A DNA stretch of 6,341 nucleotides from Pseudomonadota bacterium. GTDB taxonomy: Bacteria; Pseudomonadota; Alphaproteobacteria; Rhizobiales; Xanthobacteraceae. The translations under genes and the position numbers were made by a program. The notes under the pieces were generated by a model. It was not told where the DNA came from. It made no database searches and was given only the letters and a program-made list of their open reading frames with translations. Below, piece by piece: positions 5,934 through 6,341 of the stretch. Every line of letters starts with the position of its first letter. Within the stretch, counting starts at the first letter, position 1. The stretch is taken from the NCBI GenBank assembly GCA_023434095.1, contig JAEYTJ010000075.1, forward strand, positions 1-6,341, given 5' to 3'.

Positions 5934-6341
5934 GTGACCGACCCGCTCTCCCTCGATTCCCTCAACGCCCTCGACCGCAACGGCTTCGTTGCCGCGCTGG
6001 ACGGCATTTTCGAGCATGCGCCCTGGGTGGCGGAGGCGGCCTTTGCCCATGCGCCCTTCGCCACCGTCACGGGGCTGCACGAGGCGCTGATGGCGGCGGT
6101 ATGGGCACGGCCGGAGGCGGAACGGATCGCCTTCGTGGCGGCGCATCCCGATCTCGCGGGCAAGGCGGCGCGGGCCGGCGACATCGCTCCCGCCTCGGTG
6201 TCGGAACAGGCGGGACTGGGGCTCGACCGGCTGTCGACGGACGAGTTCGCGCGTTTCGAGCGGCTGAACGGCGCCTATCGCGAACGGTTCGGCTTTCCCT
6301 TCGTCATCTGTGTGCGGCGACAGACCCGCGATGCGCTGCTC
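5934..6341 (+). CDS. uraD: OHCU decarboxylase (2-oxo-4-hydroxy-4-carboxy-5-ureidoimidazoline decarboxylase), 3' end outside window
   Basis: Performs the last step of the urate-to-S-allantoin route, the stereospecific decarboxylation of OHCU. The 136 codons present are about four fifths of a usual protein of roughly 165-175 aa, so the gene is cut by the window edge rather than broken. The N-terminus (LNALDRNGFVAALDGIFEH at 10-28, then PWVAE) is typical. The catalytic His is His71 in AHPDLAGK, and Glu91-Gln92 in SEQAGL lie 20 residues later, the same spacing as the His/Glu pair of plant and fish enzymes. AYRERFGFPFVICVR at 114-128 is the conserved core. The C-terminal active-site Arg would lie beyond the window. 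The GTG start, 2 nt after the guanine deaminase stop, has a good SD and gives a normal N-terminus. Confidence 0.94.
   Translation, partial: MTDPLSLDSLNALDRNGFVAALDGIFEHAPWVAEAAFAHAPFATVTGLHEALMAAVWARPEAERIAFVAAHPDLAGKAARAGDIAPASVSEQAGLGLDRLSTDEFARFERLNGAYRERFGFPFVICVRRQTRDALL

Noticed and set aside
1..6341. CRISPR array, tRNA/rRNA gene, insertion sequence, prophage or defence system
   Set aside because: No repeat-spacer pattern, RNA-gene signatures, transposase-like protein or terminal repeats were seen. The coding space is fully taken by purine catabolism genes of uniform composition.

Overview
The window is about 70% G+C and reads as one compact, left-to-right operon for aerobic purine breakdown. 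Heavy use of C or G in the third codon position, tight stop/start overlaps and the protein types suggest an alphaproteobacterium. A Hyphomicrobiales (Xanthobacteraceae-like) source is my guess from style, not something the sequence proves.

Layout. Bases 1-188 are a leader with no convincing gene. It holds a perfect 19-bp palindrome (115-133) that overlaps a good match to a sigma-54 (-24/-12) promoter (125-141), followed by a Shine-Dalgarno (SD) sequence. Five genes follow with almost no space between them: urate oxidase (189-1028); the FAD subunit of a xanthine dehydrogenase-type molybdenum hydroxylase (1032-1856); its large subunit, in which the two-[2Fe-2S] domain is fused to the molybdopterin domain (1853-4576); guanine deaminase (4573-5931); and the first 136 codons of OHCU decarboxylase (from 5934, cut by the window edge).

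How the genes work together. Guanine deaminase makes xanthine from guanine. The two-subunit molybdenum enzyme would oxidise hypoxanthine/xanthine to urate. Urate oxidase converts urate to 5-hydroxyisourate (HIU), and OHCU decarboxylase makes S-allantoin from OHCU. The HIU hydrolase between the last two enzymes is not in the window; it may lie to the right, elsewhere, or be replaced by the slow spontaneous reaction. The likely role is use of purines as a nitrogen source, which fits the candidate sigma-54 promoter.

The enzymes belong to known families. The points most worth following up are the promoter/palindrome overlap, the subunit architecture of the dehydrogenase (Fe-S fused to Mo, FAD separate), and active-site substitutions: Gln412 in the Mo subunit and Trp156 in urate oxidase. 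I did not find an unknown type of system here.
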